64,000 bases of DNA from an uncultured Lachnospiraceae bacterium (GCA_910588535.1 CAJUOO010000006.1:1-64000); one strand, 5' to 3'. Positions 1 to 9,143 are shown, counted from the stretch's first letter. Translations and numbers: made by a program. Notes: generated by a model not told the origin, from the letters alone.

Positions 1-1034
1 CAACCAATGGAGAGTGGAGCTTTACAGACAATGGAGATGCAACTCCTTCCACTGTTGCTGTTTCTAGCTATTATGTAGATAAAACAGATTTCTCATTCGT
101 ATCAGCAGAAGATGTAGAAGATGGAACAGTTAAAAAGAGTACAGTTGTTGCTCTTCCAAACATTGAGGAAGCTGAGGAAGCTGTAGCTGTAGCTGTACTT
201 GCATATCAAGATAAAGTAACAGCAAATTCTAATTATGTAACAGCATCTAATGCATGGATTAATGCTGTAGAAAATGTAACATTGGCTGTTTCAGGCTATG
301 AAGGAACAGATGCTACCACATATGGAGAGCTTTTGACTAAGAAGAATGAAGCAAAGAGCACCTGCGATGTAAGAGAATTGGCATACAATGAAGCACGTAG
401 ATTAGGGGCTTCTGATGCTGTTATTGCAGAGGCAAAAGCTAACTATCTGGCAGCAAAGGCTGAGTATGATTCTTACAATACTCTTTGCAAGAAGGCTGAA
501 GTTGATGCGCAGGTTGCTGCTATCATAGCTGATAATGCAACTACTTATAACGCATATAAGAATGCTGAAACTGAAAAAGAGAAATGTGATAAGGCATATA
601 CAGATGCAAGAAATAAAGTTCTTGATCTGAATTATGATAACTTCATTAACAAGTGGGATTCAGGCTCTATAACAACATCAACAAACTTTGCAGTAGTAGG
701 AGAGCTTGTTAAAAATGCATTTATAGCACGTTCAGATGACACATTATACTTAGCAGATGCAGATGGAAACTTTGTAACCAACAAGGCAGTTGTAATCAAT
801 ACAGATGCAAACCTTACTTTAGATAACACCACATATAACAATGCGTATATCTTGTTTGGAAAAGACGGAAAAGCAATCTGTGGATATGAAGGAACCAGAA
901 AGAGCATAACAGTAGGTGGAGTAACATACTGGGCAACAGATAGAAGAATCAGCATTGGCAAGGCAGATGATGTAACTGTATTCGTATCCAATAAGGCAGT
1001 AAAGACAACTGCTAATGGTGAAGTACAGCGTTAA
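1..1034 (+). CDS. Secreted/surface protein, C-terminal part (5' end outside window)
   Basis: The reading frame is open from the first bases of the window to a TAA at 1032-1034, giving 343 visible residues and no start. The middle part is rich in Ala, Lys and Glu (for example AEAKANYLAAKAEYD) and is probably helical or coiled-coil. The last 100 residues read like a degenerate beta-hairpin repeat of Lachnospiraceae surface proteins (YLADADGNFVTNKAVVI, then YILFGKDGKAICGYEG), similar in layout to the choline-binding-type repeats elsewhere in the window but without most of the aromatic residues. Function is not recognised. A cell-surface role is inferred from repeat style and low complexity, because the signal peptide would lie outside the window. 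Confidence 0.6.
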   Translation, partial: TNGEWSFTDNGDATPSTVAVSSYYVDKTDFSFVSAEDVEDGTVKKSTVVALPNIEEAEEAVAVAVLAYQDKVTANSNYVTASNAWINAVENVTLAVSGYEGTDATTYGELLTKKNEAKSTCDVRELAYNEARRLGASDAVIAEAKANYLAAKAEYDSYNTLCKKAEVDAQVAAIIADNATTYNAYKNAETEKEKCDKAYTDARNKVLDLNYDNFINKWDSGSITTSTNFAVVGELVKNAFIARSDDTLYLADADGNFVTNKAVVINTDANLTLDNTTYNNAYILFGKDGKAICGYEGTRKSITVGGVTYWATDRRISIGKADDVTVFVSNKAVKTTANGEVQR

Positions 1035-1123
1035 TGAAACATTCTCTTGTTAAAGTAGAGATTGTCTAAATTGGAAATAATCTGATTGCAATGGGGCTGT
1101 CGGAAAATGGGTAGTCCTAAACA

Positions 1124-1161
1124 GGGGGCAGGTGTGATTTGTGGAAGTCGCACCTGCCCCC
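1124..1161. other. Strong 14-bp hairpin inside the IS remnant
   Basis: GGGGGCAGGTGTGA (1124-1137) pairs with TCGCACCTGCCCCC (1148-1161) around a 10-nt loop, with one wobble pair. It follows the left inverted repeat of the IS remnant. It could stop transcription coming from the upstream surface gene, but the following bases (TAAAAACTTG) are not a U-tract on the plus strand. It may instead be part of the original element. Confidence 0.5.
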
Positions 1162-1260
1162 TAAAAACTTGTAACAAAGAAAAAATGGATAACGACAACC
1201 ATCTTTTCTACATTTTATGTTATAATAAGACTATGCTAAAATAAGATTAATAACAACTTT

Positions 1261-1881
1261 TTTGAAATTGAACAGCAAAAAATTAACTTCGGTTTCTACG
1301 AATTGATTTTACCCGACGCCGATTCCAGTCTATACTTTGAAAAAATGGAGGGATTAGATTTTTTTGACCTATTATTCAGATAAAGAAAAAACTGGATATA
1401 ACCCAATCATACTTCTATAGTTACTTACGCAAATATGCGGGGAGTCAGAGCAGTGGTGCGTACCGTAGATCTGTGCCAGAGGGATCTCCTACCTTTTATC
1501 TGACTGACTAAAGGGCAGAAGCCCCCGAGGGATGTTTTTATGACTTTAAAGGGAAAAATTAATAGTCGAACTCCTAGATGAGTTGAGACATCAATTTATG
1601 CACCTCCTGCAAAAGAAAGGACTCAATACGGTAAAGGAACTTTATATCGACGAAACAAATTAAAGAATGTTTTGAGAGCATGGAAAAAGACCATAACAGC
1701 AATTCCAAGACGAATCTAAAAACAGCATTCATACGAATGAAAGAGGACTCAACGGGCAACGAAAGCCAGCCTATAATGTCCAAATTATGGTAGAGAATTA
1801 CTTCATTGTCCAAAATTATGTGAGCAGTGATCGGACGGACTACAACACGCCGCTCTCTGTTTTGAAAAAGCGTGAATTTCT
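1261..1881 (+). pseudogene. IS1182-family transposase, frameshifted and internally deleted
   Basis: Fragments in changing frames match the order of an IS1182-type transposase. They are FEIEQQKINFGFYELILP (from 1261), KTGYNPII and RGVRAVVRTVDLCQRD (about 1390-1480), KGQKPPRD followed by a Y/DFK segment (about 1510-1550), LLDELRHQFMHLLQKKGLN (about 1570-1625), and finally KPAYNVQIMVENYFIVQNYV plus SDRTDYNT (about 1765-1850). Several stops and frameshifts separate them, and the segment after ELYIDETN is missing. The family match rests on memory of the conserved NGQxKPAYNVQ...DRTDYNT block. Confidence 0.7.
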
Positions 1882-1938
1882 AAGGTATTGTCTCCTTTTT
1901 ACATATCAGGGACATAAATCGTTATTTCCGACAGCTCC

Positions 1939-2432
1939 TGCTTTCTTAAATTTATGATGCTACGTTTTTTGTTTCGCATGTCTCCGTTTTTTGGAACATG
2001 AAAAACCCCGGCACACTCAACTGTCTAAAACCGATAATAAAAGAGAAGACATTTATCTTCCCTGCACTTTTTGTTATTGTAATTCACTTGGAAACAGTCC
2101 CTTCATGAATTGCGCCTAATAGTTTAACCTATTACAGCTCGTTTTAAATCTTCGAATCTGCCAGTATTGAGCAGAATCATATTCAGAACATTTATGCAAA
2201 CCTCTTCCTTCTGCAGTCCTTGTTGGATATAAGTCCCTGCTGAATATATTAAAATCCTCGTTGCATATCTTTTTCCTCCATCCCTTTGTTTCAGTTATAC
2301 ATTTTCTGATTTCTCTCTTTCTATTTCCTGTGCAACAGGAATATCCAATACTACTATTCCAAACTCATCGCTAACACTCTCAAACAGGCATTCTTTTACC
2401 ATAAATAATTCTTCAAAATAATAATTTATAAA
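1939..2432. other. Gene-poor AT-rich stretch with one possible 35-residue ORF
   Basis: No full-length gene is seen here. On the minus strand an ATG at 2400-2402 opens a 35-codon frame ending at 2295. It reads MVKECLFESVSDEFGIVVL and so on. It lies in the same frame as the TIGR04076-like gene just upstream, separated from it by that gene's TAG stop, and has no convincing ribosome binding site. It could be a decayed C-terminal extension or a chance ORF. Confidence 0.25.
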
Positions 2433-2684
2433 CTACTCTTCTATCACCTCTCCACAAACACCTGCTCTACTTTCATCTGAACATATTGCACCAAACATTT
2501 GAGCACGAACATTACCACAATCTAATTTAACTTCATTTTGAAACACAAAAATAAAGGGATAAATATTACTCCACAGTTCATGACATAATGGCGGACATAA
2601 ATCTTCGACAATGTATTCTTGTCCCTTTTTGAAATAACCACTTCTACATTTGCTGCAGGTAATCACAAGTGTAACTTTCGCCAC
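2433..2684 (-). CDS. Small cysteine-rich TIGR04076-like protein
   Basis: An 83-residue protein with a GTG start; GGGAGG lies 8 nt upstream, which supports that start. It has an N-terminal CSKC pair, then KKGQEYIVEDLCPPLCHELW, and ends with MFGAICSDESRAGVCGEVIEE. This arrangement (short beta strand, GQxFIV, CPPLCHELW, late Cys, GEVIE) resembles the small TIGR04076 family common in Clostridia, whose function is unknown. Six cysteines suggest metal binding or redox chemistry, but that is inference. It stands alone, with a terminator to its upstream side and no gene close downstream. Confidence 0.55.
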   Translation of the reverse strand: MAKVTLVITCSKCRSGYFKKGQEYIVEDLCPPLCHELWSNIYPFIFVFQNEVKLDCGNVRAQMFGAICSDESRAGVCGEVIEE

Positions 2685-2862
2685 TCCAATATCCTCCCTA
2701 CAATCCAGCCTATTATTCTAATTTTATTACATCCATCCTCAAGACTTAAAATACCACTAGCCAAATTTCACTATTCTAAGCTCTAACTCTTCAAAAATAC
2801 CTGTTCACTATTTTTTAAAGAGTCCTATTTTATTAAAAAAATTTTTAATAAATAATCCTTAC

Positions 2863-2898
2863 AAAAATACTGCTCCTTTTTGGCGGAGCAGTATTTTT
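2863..2898 (-). terminator. Rho-independent terminator of the first choline-binding-repeat gene
   Basis: AAAAATACTGCTCC (2863-2876) pairs perfectly with GGAGCAGTATTTTT (2885-2898) around an 8-nt loop. It begins about 50 bp past the stop of the minus-strand gene at 2950-4215. The A/T ends make it potentially bidirectional. Confidence 0.85.
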
Positions 2899-2949
2899 AC
2901 ATCCAATAAATAATTCAAACATTCTATATTACAAATTCAACATTCATTT

Positions 2950-4215
2950 CTATCTAGTCTGTGTCCACACTCCATCTGCATCCACATACCAATTATCGAT
3001 CCAACGTGATGTTGCCATCTCTCCTGAACCGGGTGTCAGATAATACCATTTTTCATTATGGTACTTCCAGCCTGTAAACATATCGCCATCTGGTGCATTA
3101 AGATAATACCACTTACCATCAACCTGCTTCCATCCAGTTGAAATTGTACCATCTGCACTTGGGAAATACCACTTGCCATTTACCATAAGCCATCTGTTAG
3201 CAACCATTGTGCCATCTGCATCTACAAAATACCACTTCGCTGTCATAGCATCCTGAATCCAGCTATTCTTAACATAGGTTTTATTATTTAACTGGAATTT
3301 CCAAGCTGCACCAGACTGAACCCATTTTCCACTCACTGTAGAAGTGGACGCAATAGTATTGGTATTCGTATTGTTATTGTTTGACGTAGATGTAGTATTG
3401 CCACCTCTAACCGTAATTGTATCAGTGAACTGCTTTCCATCTTCTTTGTAAACAACAGTCAGAGTATTATTTCCCTCCTGAATGGTATAATCAGCCAGAG
3501 ACCAGCCTGTCAAGGTCTGAGTCACATTACTGTAGCCTCTCTCGCTGTAGACACCTGTCACCTTGATTTTAGAAGTATCTACCTTGCCCCCAACTGGAAC
3601 AATACCACCGCTATAATAGGCACTGATATAAGAAAGCTCTCCTTCATAAGCGTATACAGTAATTGTATCAGATACTCTCTCATCATCCTCACGATAATAA
3701 ATAGTAACTGTGTTGCTGCCCTCTCTCAATCTGTAACTACCAAAGGTCCAGTCATCAACTTCTCTATACTTTCCATTATCATATGTAGCTTCCACTCTGA
3801 CATCAGACTTATTGATTTCACCACCAACAATCAAATCATCCCCTATGTATCTCGCATCAATGGATACCAATCTAGGCTCTGCACACCTAACTGTTACTGT
3901 CGCTTTATGTTTTCTTCCATCACCATCTACAACTGTAACCGTTACTTTCTCGCTTCTGTCATCACTCATTGTATTTGGAGAAATTTCATAATCCCCTGAA
4001 TTCAAGTAATCTCTTCCACCATCAGTATAATACACTACCACTTGAAAATCACTTGGATCAATCGCCTCTCCATAGGGTACTGGATCACCCTCATATCGTA
4101 CAGATATACTTCTTACACTTTCTCGGAGATCAGCTTTTGCACTAATACCTCCCACCAGACAGAACACCATAACCAGCGTAAACACTACCGACATGGCTTT
4201 CATCCATTTTTTCAT
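2950..4215 (-). CDS. Secreted Ig-like protein with C-terminal choline-binding-type repeats
   Basis: A 421-residue protein. Residues 1-27 form a signal peptide (MKKWMK, hydrophobic core, ending AKA). Residues about 33-270 hold three Ig-like beta modules of about 80 residues, each with an I..Y.G....G..I....V.V.Y.DG opening and an ExxNTxTVxYxEDG-type end. An Asn/Thr linker (about 271-290) leads to five or six GW-type repeats (for example GWKQVDGKWYYLNAPDGDMFTGW, here written as its core GWKQVDGKWYYLN). Repeats of this type bind choline on wall polymers in pneumococci. The start has GGAGGG upstream. It is a paralogue of the protein at 5774-6943, and a recombinase gene lies between the two. Likely role: non-covalently anchored surface protein; its partner is unknown. 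Confidence 0.85.
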   Translation of the reverse strand: MKKWMKAMSVVFTLVMVFCLVGGISAKADLRESVRSISVRYEGDPVPYGEAIDPSDFQVVVYYTDGGRDYLNSGDYEISPNTMSDDRSEKVTVTVVDGDGRKHKATVTVRCAEPRLVSIDARYIGDDLIVGGEINKSDVRVEATYDNGKYREVDDWTFGSYRLREGSNTVTIYYREDDERVSDTITVYAYEGELSYISAYYSGGIVPVGGKVDTSKIKVTGVYSERGYSNVTQTLTGWSLADYTIQEGNNTLTVVYKEDGKQFTDTITVRGGNTTSTSNNNNTNTNTIASTSTVSGKWVQSGAAWKFQLNNKTYVKNSWIQDAMTAKWYFVDADGTMVANRWLMVNGKWYFPSADGTISTGWKQVDGKWYYLNAPDGDMFTGWKYHNEKWYYLTPGSGEMATSRWIDNWYVDADGVWTQTR

Positions 4216-4357
4216 ATAAAACCCTCCTATTCTTACTTTTTACTAATTTTTTAAAGAATTTTTACATTCTTTCTATTAGTATAACATGATTATACGCCAC
4301 AGCAAAGAAAAAAACCCTTACACATTTATTAAATTTTCATATATATCTTTTTTCCGC

Positions 4358-5401
4358 TCAAAACATCCTCTGCAATTTCATAATTTCCTCACTTTTTGTC
4401 CTGTCCAAGACATGTGTATACAAATCCAATGTGATTGTAATACTGCTATGACCCAATATCTCCTGAACCACTTTGGGCGGAATCCCATTTTCCAGTGCTC
4501 TTGTCGCAAAAGTGTGACGAAGAGCATGAGGAGAAACATGCTCAAACAATTCCGCACGGCGATGTCTCTTTCTTGCTTTCTCCTTCCGATCCTGATTGAT
4601 ATGCTCCACAATCGAATCCATATCATATGCGATGGTCCTCTTGCGCATCGGTTCACTCACACCACATGGATGCAAAAACACCAGATCTTCCCACACACTA
4701 TCAATCGTATACTTCCCCATCACTGTGCCAACCTGCGAGCGCTTTCTTCGCTTTAACATTTTACAGATAGCAGGCAGAAGGGGAACCACACGCCGACTTG
4801 TCAAGGACTTTGGCGTATCAATAAAAAAACCCGTATCCTTAAATTGCTTTAATGTACCATTAACTGTCAAAAGCTGATTACTGAAATCTATATCTGTCCA
4901 CCGAAGTGCACAGATCTCTCCTATTCTCATTCCCGTTGCAAGAGCGATCAGATAGACATCCTCATATGGACTTCCCTTTGCATATTCCAAAAATACCATC
5001 TGTTCCTCCTCCGACAACACTCTTCTCTCCCTCTTTCTTGGCTGGCGCGGAAACTCCACATACTGCACAGGATTCTTCTGCATGACATCATTTTTGATAA
5101 GCTGGCGAAACATACCAGAAAGCACACCTTTAGATACATACAAAGTATTAACCGCATATCCTTTTGCTATCAGATGATTAAAAAGCTTCTGAATATGCTC
5201 ACCCTTTACCTCACATACCCTCATATCACCAAGATACGGCTTAATATAATTTCTATAATTGCGCCTGTAATTTTCCACCGTTCCTTTCTTAATAGTAAGC
5301 TGCTTATACTCTGATAACCAGCTCTCAAACCACTCGTCCATGGTGAGGGACTCCTCTCCTTCCTTTCTGATTCTCTGACGAATCTCATCCATATTCTCCA
5401 T
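4358..5401 (-). CDS. Tyrosine site-specific recombinase (integrase family)
   Basis: A 347-residue protein when started at the ATG at 5399-5401, which has GGAGG 8 nt upstream; an ATG 15 nt further upstream has its Shine-Dalgarno directly abutting it. The N-terminal part (about 20-115) is the SAM-like core-binding domain (LTMDEWFESWLSEY). The catalytic domain shows the full set: Arg159 (GMRIGE), Lys198 (TPKS), His292-x-x-Arg295 (HALRHTF), His318 (LGHSS) and nucleophile Tyr328 (LDLYTH). The AP2-like arm-binding domain of many phage integrases is absent or lies in an untranslated open frame upstream. No other phage or conjugation genes are near. It sits between two paralogous surface-protein genes, so a role in local rearrangement is possible, or it is a leftover of a lost element. 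Confidence 0.9.
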   Translation of the reverse strand: MENMDEIRQRIRKEGEESLTMDEWFESWLSEYKQLTIKKGTVENYRRNYRNYIKPYLGDMRVCEVKGEHIQKLFNHLIAKGYAVNTLYVSKGVLSGMFRQLIKNDVMQKNPVQYVEFPRQPRKRERRVLSEEEQMVFLEYAKGSPYEDVYLIALATGMRIGEICALRWTDIDFSNQLLTVNGTLKQFKDTGFFIDTPKSLTSRRVVPLLPAICKMLKRRKRSQVGTVMGKYTIDSVWEDLVFLHPCGVSEPMRKRTIAYDMDSIVEHINQDRKEKARKRHRRAELFEHVSPHALRHTFATRALENGIPPKVVQEILGHSSITITLDLYTHVLDRTKSEEIMKLQRMF

Positions 5402-5720
5402 ATTTTCATCCTCCATCTCCTTAATATCCCATGACTTAGCCTTCCAATACGGGACTACATCTATTTTAAAGCAGAATGAAGGAAAGAAAAATCAAATTTT
5501 ACATTCTCACTCTTTCAAGCAAAAATCAACAAGAAACATATTTTCTCTCTCACCATATATTAATAACCCATTCTCTTCCTCTAGAAATGCAAGACAACCC
5601 TAAACAGTTGCCGTTTAAACACACATCGATATCCTCTCGACAAGCTACATCTGTACAATTCCACCCCACAGAACAAAGATTTATCTGCTCTTCAAACCTC
5701 TCCTTTTAAAACACCAAAAA
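5402..5720. other. Gene-free stretch upstream of the recombinase
   Basis: No gene, clear promoter or inverted-repeat att-like site is seen. The recombinase frame stays open about 80 nt upstream of its start (reading ...VVPYWKAKSWDIKE) without a start codon. This may be the relic of a longer N-terminus. Confidence 0.4.
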
Positions 5721-5748
5721 GCAGAAGACCACCAAAGTGATCTTCTGC
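5721..5748 (-). terminator. Terminator of the second choline-binding-repeat gene
   Basis: GCAGAAGACCAC and GTGATCTTCTGC form an imperfect stem at 5721-5748. On the minus strand the stem is followed by TTTTTGG. It lies about 25 bp past the stop of the gene at 5774-6943. Confidence 0.75.
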
Positions 5749-5773
5749 CAACCATAACTTATAATAAATCTAC

Positions 5774-6943
5774 TTATCTTGAGCTCACCCACACACCTGA
5801 ACCATCTACATAATTATTCCCGACCCAAGTATTTGTGAGCATCGCACCACCGTGGTCCATAAAATACCACTTACCTCCAGTATATACCCAGCCAGTCTGC
5901 ATCGCGCCAGAATCATTCAGGAAAAACCATGTATAATTTCGATTGATCCAGCCAGTCTGCATCGCGCCGTCAGAATTCATATAATACCAATTATTATCTA
6001 CAAACACCCAATCTGTCAACATAATCCCTTCATTATCTGCATAGTACCAATTACCGCCAGTATAAAACCACCCCTTTTGCATCTTGCCACTATTTCCAAA
6101 ATAGTACCAATTTCTGCCCAGATATACCCAGCCAGTCTGCATTACACCAGCATCATCAAAATAATAAGTATCCCCGTCAAGATTGGTCTTCACGCGGTTT
6201 AACATATAACCATACTCATCAAAATAATACCACTTGCCACCACTCTTTAACCAATCACCTGTCAAATAAGTAGAATCATCATAGCGGAAGCGCCAAGTAT
6301 CTCCATCTTTTACCCAATTCCCATCTGTACCAGAACTCGGCACAATAACAGTACAGCTTTTTCTAACACCATCCTCAGAATATGTGATCGTCAAATCATT
6401 ATCTCCCGAAGTGATTGTATGAGGCTCCAAGATCCATCCATCCTCAATAATCCTCGTCACACGGCCTACAGAACCGCTGTGATCTCCACCATAATACACA
6501 CGATAAGTTGCCTTTACAGTAAAATCCCTGCGAATTGCCATACCACCGACCGCTATCGGATCACCATCATACGTCGCGCTAATTGAAAGTAATGTTCTGG
6601 GAGTATCATCATCAATAAAATCATCCTCTGCTTCCAATTCCACATTATACCAAAGGTTTCCATACGTAATTCTGGCTACATAACGCCCTCCAACGCTTCT
6701 GACATCCACATCAAACTCTCTGGTTCCCAGATAATCATAACTATTGTCATCATATGTAATCTTAACGCGAAAGTCCTCTGGCCTTACATCCTCAGGATCA
6801 TACACGCCATCTCCTTTGTATTCTGCAAACAAATCTACCACTCTCTTTGTCGCTGCATACAAAGTGCCTTGAAAACAAGTTGTAATCAACATTCCAAAAA
6901 CAAGAAGACATGTTATCAATCCTTTTTTCAGATACTTATTCAT
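5774..6943 (-). CDS. Secreted Ig-like protein with about nine choline-binding-type repeats
   Basis: A 389-residue protein. Residues 1-31 are a signal peptide (MNKYLKKG, hydrophobic core, LYA). Two Ig-like modules follow (about 33-106 and 112-205), with the same DPEDFRVKITYDD-type strand as the protein at 2950-4215. Residues about 208-389 are tandem repeats of about 20 residues, such as GAMQTGWVYTGGKWYFM and GWFYTGGNWYYADNEG, a close match to the choline-binding repeat consensus. Upstream on the minus strand a possible promoter (TTGAAG, 18 bp, TACACT) can be read. The gene is divergent from the phosphocholine-activation gene at 7162. The repeats suggest it is held on phosphocholine-bearing wall polymer. 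Confidence 0.87.
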   Translation of the reverse strand: MNKYLKKGLITCLLVFGMLITTCFQGTLYAATKRVVDLFAEYKGDGVYDPEDVRPEDFRVKITYDDNSYDYLGTREFDVDVRSVGGRYVARITYGNLWYNVELEAEDDFIDDDTPRTLLSISATYDGDPIAVGGMAIRRDFTVKATYRVYYGGDHSGSVGRVTRIIEDGWILEPHTITSGDNDLTITYSEDGVRKSCTVIVPSSGTDGNWVKDGDTWRFRYDDSTYLTGDWLKSGGKWYYFDEYGYMLNRVKTNLDGDTYYFDDAGVMQTGWVYLGRNWYYFGNSGKMQKGWFYTGGNWYYADNEGIMLTDWVFVDNNWYYMNSDGAMQTGWINRNYTWFFLNDSGAMQTGWVYTGGKWYFMDHGGAMLTNTWVGNNYVDGSGVWVSSR

Positions 6944-7067
6944 ATCATTTTCCTCCTACTTCTCTCCTTACTCAATCTAAAACAACAGATCTATTTCTTA
7001 ACCTTCAGTGTATCACAAACCGTATTAAAACTTCAATAGCTTTCCTCTTTCTTTTTCCTTAAATTTA

Positions 7068-7096
7068 TTGACTTTCTGCCAAGATATCGCTATAAT
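7068..7096 (+). promoter_or_regulatory. Sigma-A type promoter of the LicC-LicA fusion gene
   Basis: TTGACT (7068-7073) and TATAAT (7091-7096) are separated by 17 bp, close to consensus. The -10 box overlaps the first bases of the dyad at 7095-7132, so a protein bound there should block RNA polymerase. Confidence 0.85.
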
Positions 7097-7132
7097 GTTC
7101 AATATATTATTATTTTTAAATAATTTGAACAT
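7095..7132. promoter_or_regulatory. Candidate operator, ATGTTCAA-N22-TTGAACAT
   Basis: A perfect 8-bp dyad spans 38 bp and overlaps the end of the -10 box and the probable start of transcription. Two dyads of the same arm sequence and exactly the same spacing flank the promoter of the BCCT transporter gene (13230-13318). A common regulator, probably a repressor, is inferred. Confidence 0.7.
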
Positions 7133-7161
7133 CATAAACTATAAAACACAGGAGGCTAACT

Positions 7162-8946
7162 ATGAATATCATTCCACAGCTCCTTAGAGAGATCCTTGAT
7201 AAACCTGAGCAAACTCAGCGAGAACTTGCTATTAAACTAAATATTTCTCTTGGAAGCACAAACAAATATATTCATGATCTGGAAGAGAAACACTATCTTA
7301 TCGTGCAGGATGACGGATACCAGCTCACGGAAGAAGGACAAAACTATCTTTCAAACTATCGAGTGGACAATGCTATCATTATCGCTGCGGGCTTTGGATC
7401 ACGTTTTGTGCCGCTGACCTACGAAACTCCCAAGGGTCTCTTGGAAGTATTTGGAGAACGGATGATTGAGCGACAGATCAAACAGCTTCACGAGGTCGGT
7501 ATCCAAGATATCACCATTGTGGTAGGCTATCTCAAGGAGAAATTTGACTACCTTGTCGATAAATATAATGTAAAACTGCTCTACAATCCAGAATATGCTA
7601 GGAAAAATACCATCGCCACACTCTGGCATGCGAGACATTTATTAAAAAATACCTACATTCTGTCCTCCGATAATTGGATACGTGAAACTATCTTCCATGC
7701 CTACGAACCCTGCGCGTGGTACAGCGGCGTCTATATGAGAGGAAACACTTCTGAATGGTGTCTCACAACGGACAAAAAAGGAAGAATCACAGATGTCACA
7801 ATCGGTGGTGCTGACTCCTATGTTATGTATGGTCCAGTCTATTTTGATCGTGCCTTCTCCGAGCGCTTTGTCCCACTTCTAGAAAGCTGCTATCAGAGTC
7901 CGGGCACAGAAAACGATTACTGGGAACATGTTCTTGTCAAAAATCTAAAGACACTTCCCATCTATATTTACCAACAGCCTGACAGCATTGTATACGAATT
8001 TGAAAATCTGGAAGAACTGCGATTATTTGACACCCGCTACCAAAATCATTCCGACAATGAAGCCCTAGAACAGATCTCTCACATTTTTCACGTACCAGAA
8101 AGTGAAATAGTCAACATCAAATGCCTAAAAGCAGGCATGACTAACAAATCCTTCCTGTTCTCTATCGGAGAAGATTCCTATATTTTCCGTATTCCGGGAC
8201 CCGGAAGCGATCTGCTTATCAACCGTCAACAAGAAAAACTGGTCTATGACTCAATAGCCCCGCTTTCCCTCTCCGACCAGATTTTCTATTTTGATGGCAA
8301 AACAGGCTATAAAATTTCTCGCTTTTACGAAAACTCCAGAAACTGTAATGCCTCAGATTGGTCCGATGTCAGTGCCTGTATGAAGGTACTCAGGCAATTT
8401 CATCATAGCGGGCTAACTGTGCCACACATATTTTCGCTGAGAGAGCGCATTGACTTCTACGAAAATCTATGTATGCATCCATATTGCATCCGCTTCGAGG
8501 ATTATGCAGAAGTGCGCAAAAAAATAAATGAACTATTAGATCTTGTTGATTGCATCAATCCTCCAAAAACACTGTCTCATCTAGATAGTGTACAGAGTAA
8601 CTTTCTCATTCTTCCAGATCACACCATTAAGCTGATTGACTGGGAGTATGCTGGTATGTGTGATTGTCTAACAGATATTGCGATGTTCGCCATCTATTCT
8701 TATTATAATGAAGAACAGCTTATCAAGCTGATTGAATACTATTTTGAGCGCCCTGCCGAAAAAGAAGAGCTGCTCCGCATCTATTCCTATGTATCGCTCG
8801 GCGGGTTTTTGTGGGCACTCTGGACAGAATACAAAAGCTCTCTGGGTGAAGAATTTGGCGATTACGGAATTAAGATGTACCGCTATGCAAAAGATTATTA
8901 CAAAAAAGTCATGCAGATTAAGAAAATTGTAAATATTCTTCCATGA
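7162..8946 (+). CDS. Winged-helix / CTP:phosphocholine cytidylyltransferase / choline kinase fusion (LicC-LicA type)
   Basis: A 594-residue protein with AGGAGG 7 nt before the ATG. Residues 1-65 form a MarR/GntR-like winged helix (TQRELAIKLNISLGSTNKYI, then a wing ending in LTEEG). Residues 70-300 are a nucleotidyltransferase: AIIIAAGFGSRF at 71-82 and PKGLLEVFGE at 90-99, as in LicC. Residues 305-590 are a choline/ethanolamine kinase fold: GMTNKSFLF at 325-333, the catalytic H-L-D475-S-V-Q-S-N480 motif, and IDWEYAG at 492-498. LicA phosphorylates choline and LicC makes CDP-choline, the donor for LicD. A LicD gene lies at 25834. The HTH domain in the same chain suggests that the enzyme senses its substrate and regulates transcription; this is inference. 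Ethanolamine is an alternative substrate. Confidence 0.88.
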   Translation: MNIIPQLLREILDKPEQTQRELAIKLNISLGSTNKYIHDLEEKHYLIVQDDGYQLTEEGQNYLSNYRVDNAIIIAAGFGSRFVPLTYETPKGLLEVFGERMIERQIKQLHEVGIQDITIVVGYLKEKFDYLVDKYNVKLLYNPEYARKNTIATLWHARHLLKNTYILSSDNWIRETIFHAYEPCAWYSGVYMRGNTSEWCLTTDKKGRITDVTIGGADSYVMYGPVYFDRAFSERFVPLLESCYQSPGTENDYWEHVLVKNLKTLPIYIYQQPDSIVYEFENLEELRLFDTRYQNHSDNEALEQISHIFHVPESEIVNIKCLKAGMTNKSFLFSIGEDSYIFRIPGPGSDLLINRQQEKLVYDSIAPLSLSDQIFYFDGKTGYKISRFYENSRNCNASDWSDVSACMKVLRQFHHSGLTVPHIFSLRERIDFYENLCMHPYCIRFEDYAEVRKKINELLDLVDCINPPKTLSHLDSVQSNFLILPDHTIKLIDWEYAGMCDCLTDIAMFAIYSYYNEEQLIKLIEYYFERPAEKEELLRIYSYVSLGGFLWALWTEYKSSLGEEFGDYGIKMYRYAKDYYKKVMQIKKIVNILP

Positions 8947-9005
8947 ATTTCACCTACCACAATACTAAGAAATCATGTATACTGAAAGGAGCACTGAGGG
9001 GATAC

Positions 9006-9043
9006 CCCTGTGCGCCTTTTCTGTATATAGAAGGTGCACAGGG
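9006..9043. other. Hairpin between the LicC-LicA gene and the lysozyme gene
   Basis: CCCTGTGC (9006-9013) pairs with GCACAGGG (9036-9043), extended inward by CCTT/AAGG. No U-tract follows on the plus strand (ATTGTGTTG), so it is not a standard terminator. It may be a leader or RNA-stability element. Confidence 0.45.
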
Positions 9044-9143
9044 ATTGTGTTGCTATTCCAATCTCCCTCACGCAGCAAGTTGAGGAGAACTATACTTTTC
9101 TTGCTCAATTATCTATACGACAAAGCATACAAAGGAGTGTTTT

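Larger units (their letters stand above)
1093..1938 (+). mobile_element. Decayed IS1182-type insertion sequence with terminal inverted repeats
   Basis: The segment starts with GGGGCTGTCGGAAAAT (1093-1108) and ends with ATTTCCGACAGCTCC (1924-1938), whose reverse complement is GGAGCTGTCGGAAAT. These form imperfect terminal inverted repeats about 14 bp long. Between them are broken pieces of an IS1182-type DDE transposase in shifting plus-strand frames. At about 846 bp it is far shorter than an intact element of this family, so it has internal deletions as well as frameshifts. It is not expected to move by itself. Confidence 0.7.

Noticed and set aside
4358..5401. Recombinase considered as part of a prophage or ICE
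   Set aside because: No capsid, tail, lysis, replication or conjugation genes and no tRNA attachment site nearby; the GH25 lysozyme has a signal peptide and fits the choline-binding set.
9006..9043. Hairpin considered as terminator of the LicC-LicA gene
   Set aside because: No U-tract on the plus strand after the stem; listed as an unassigned hairpin.
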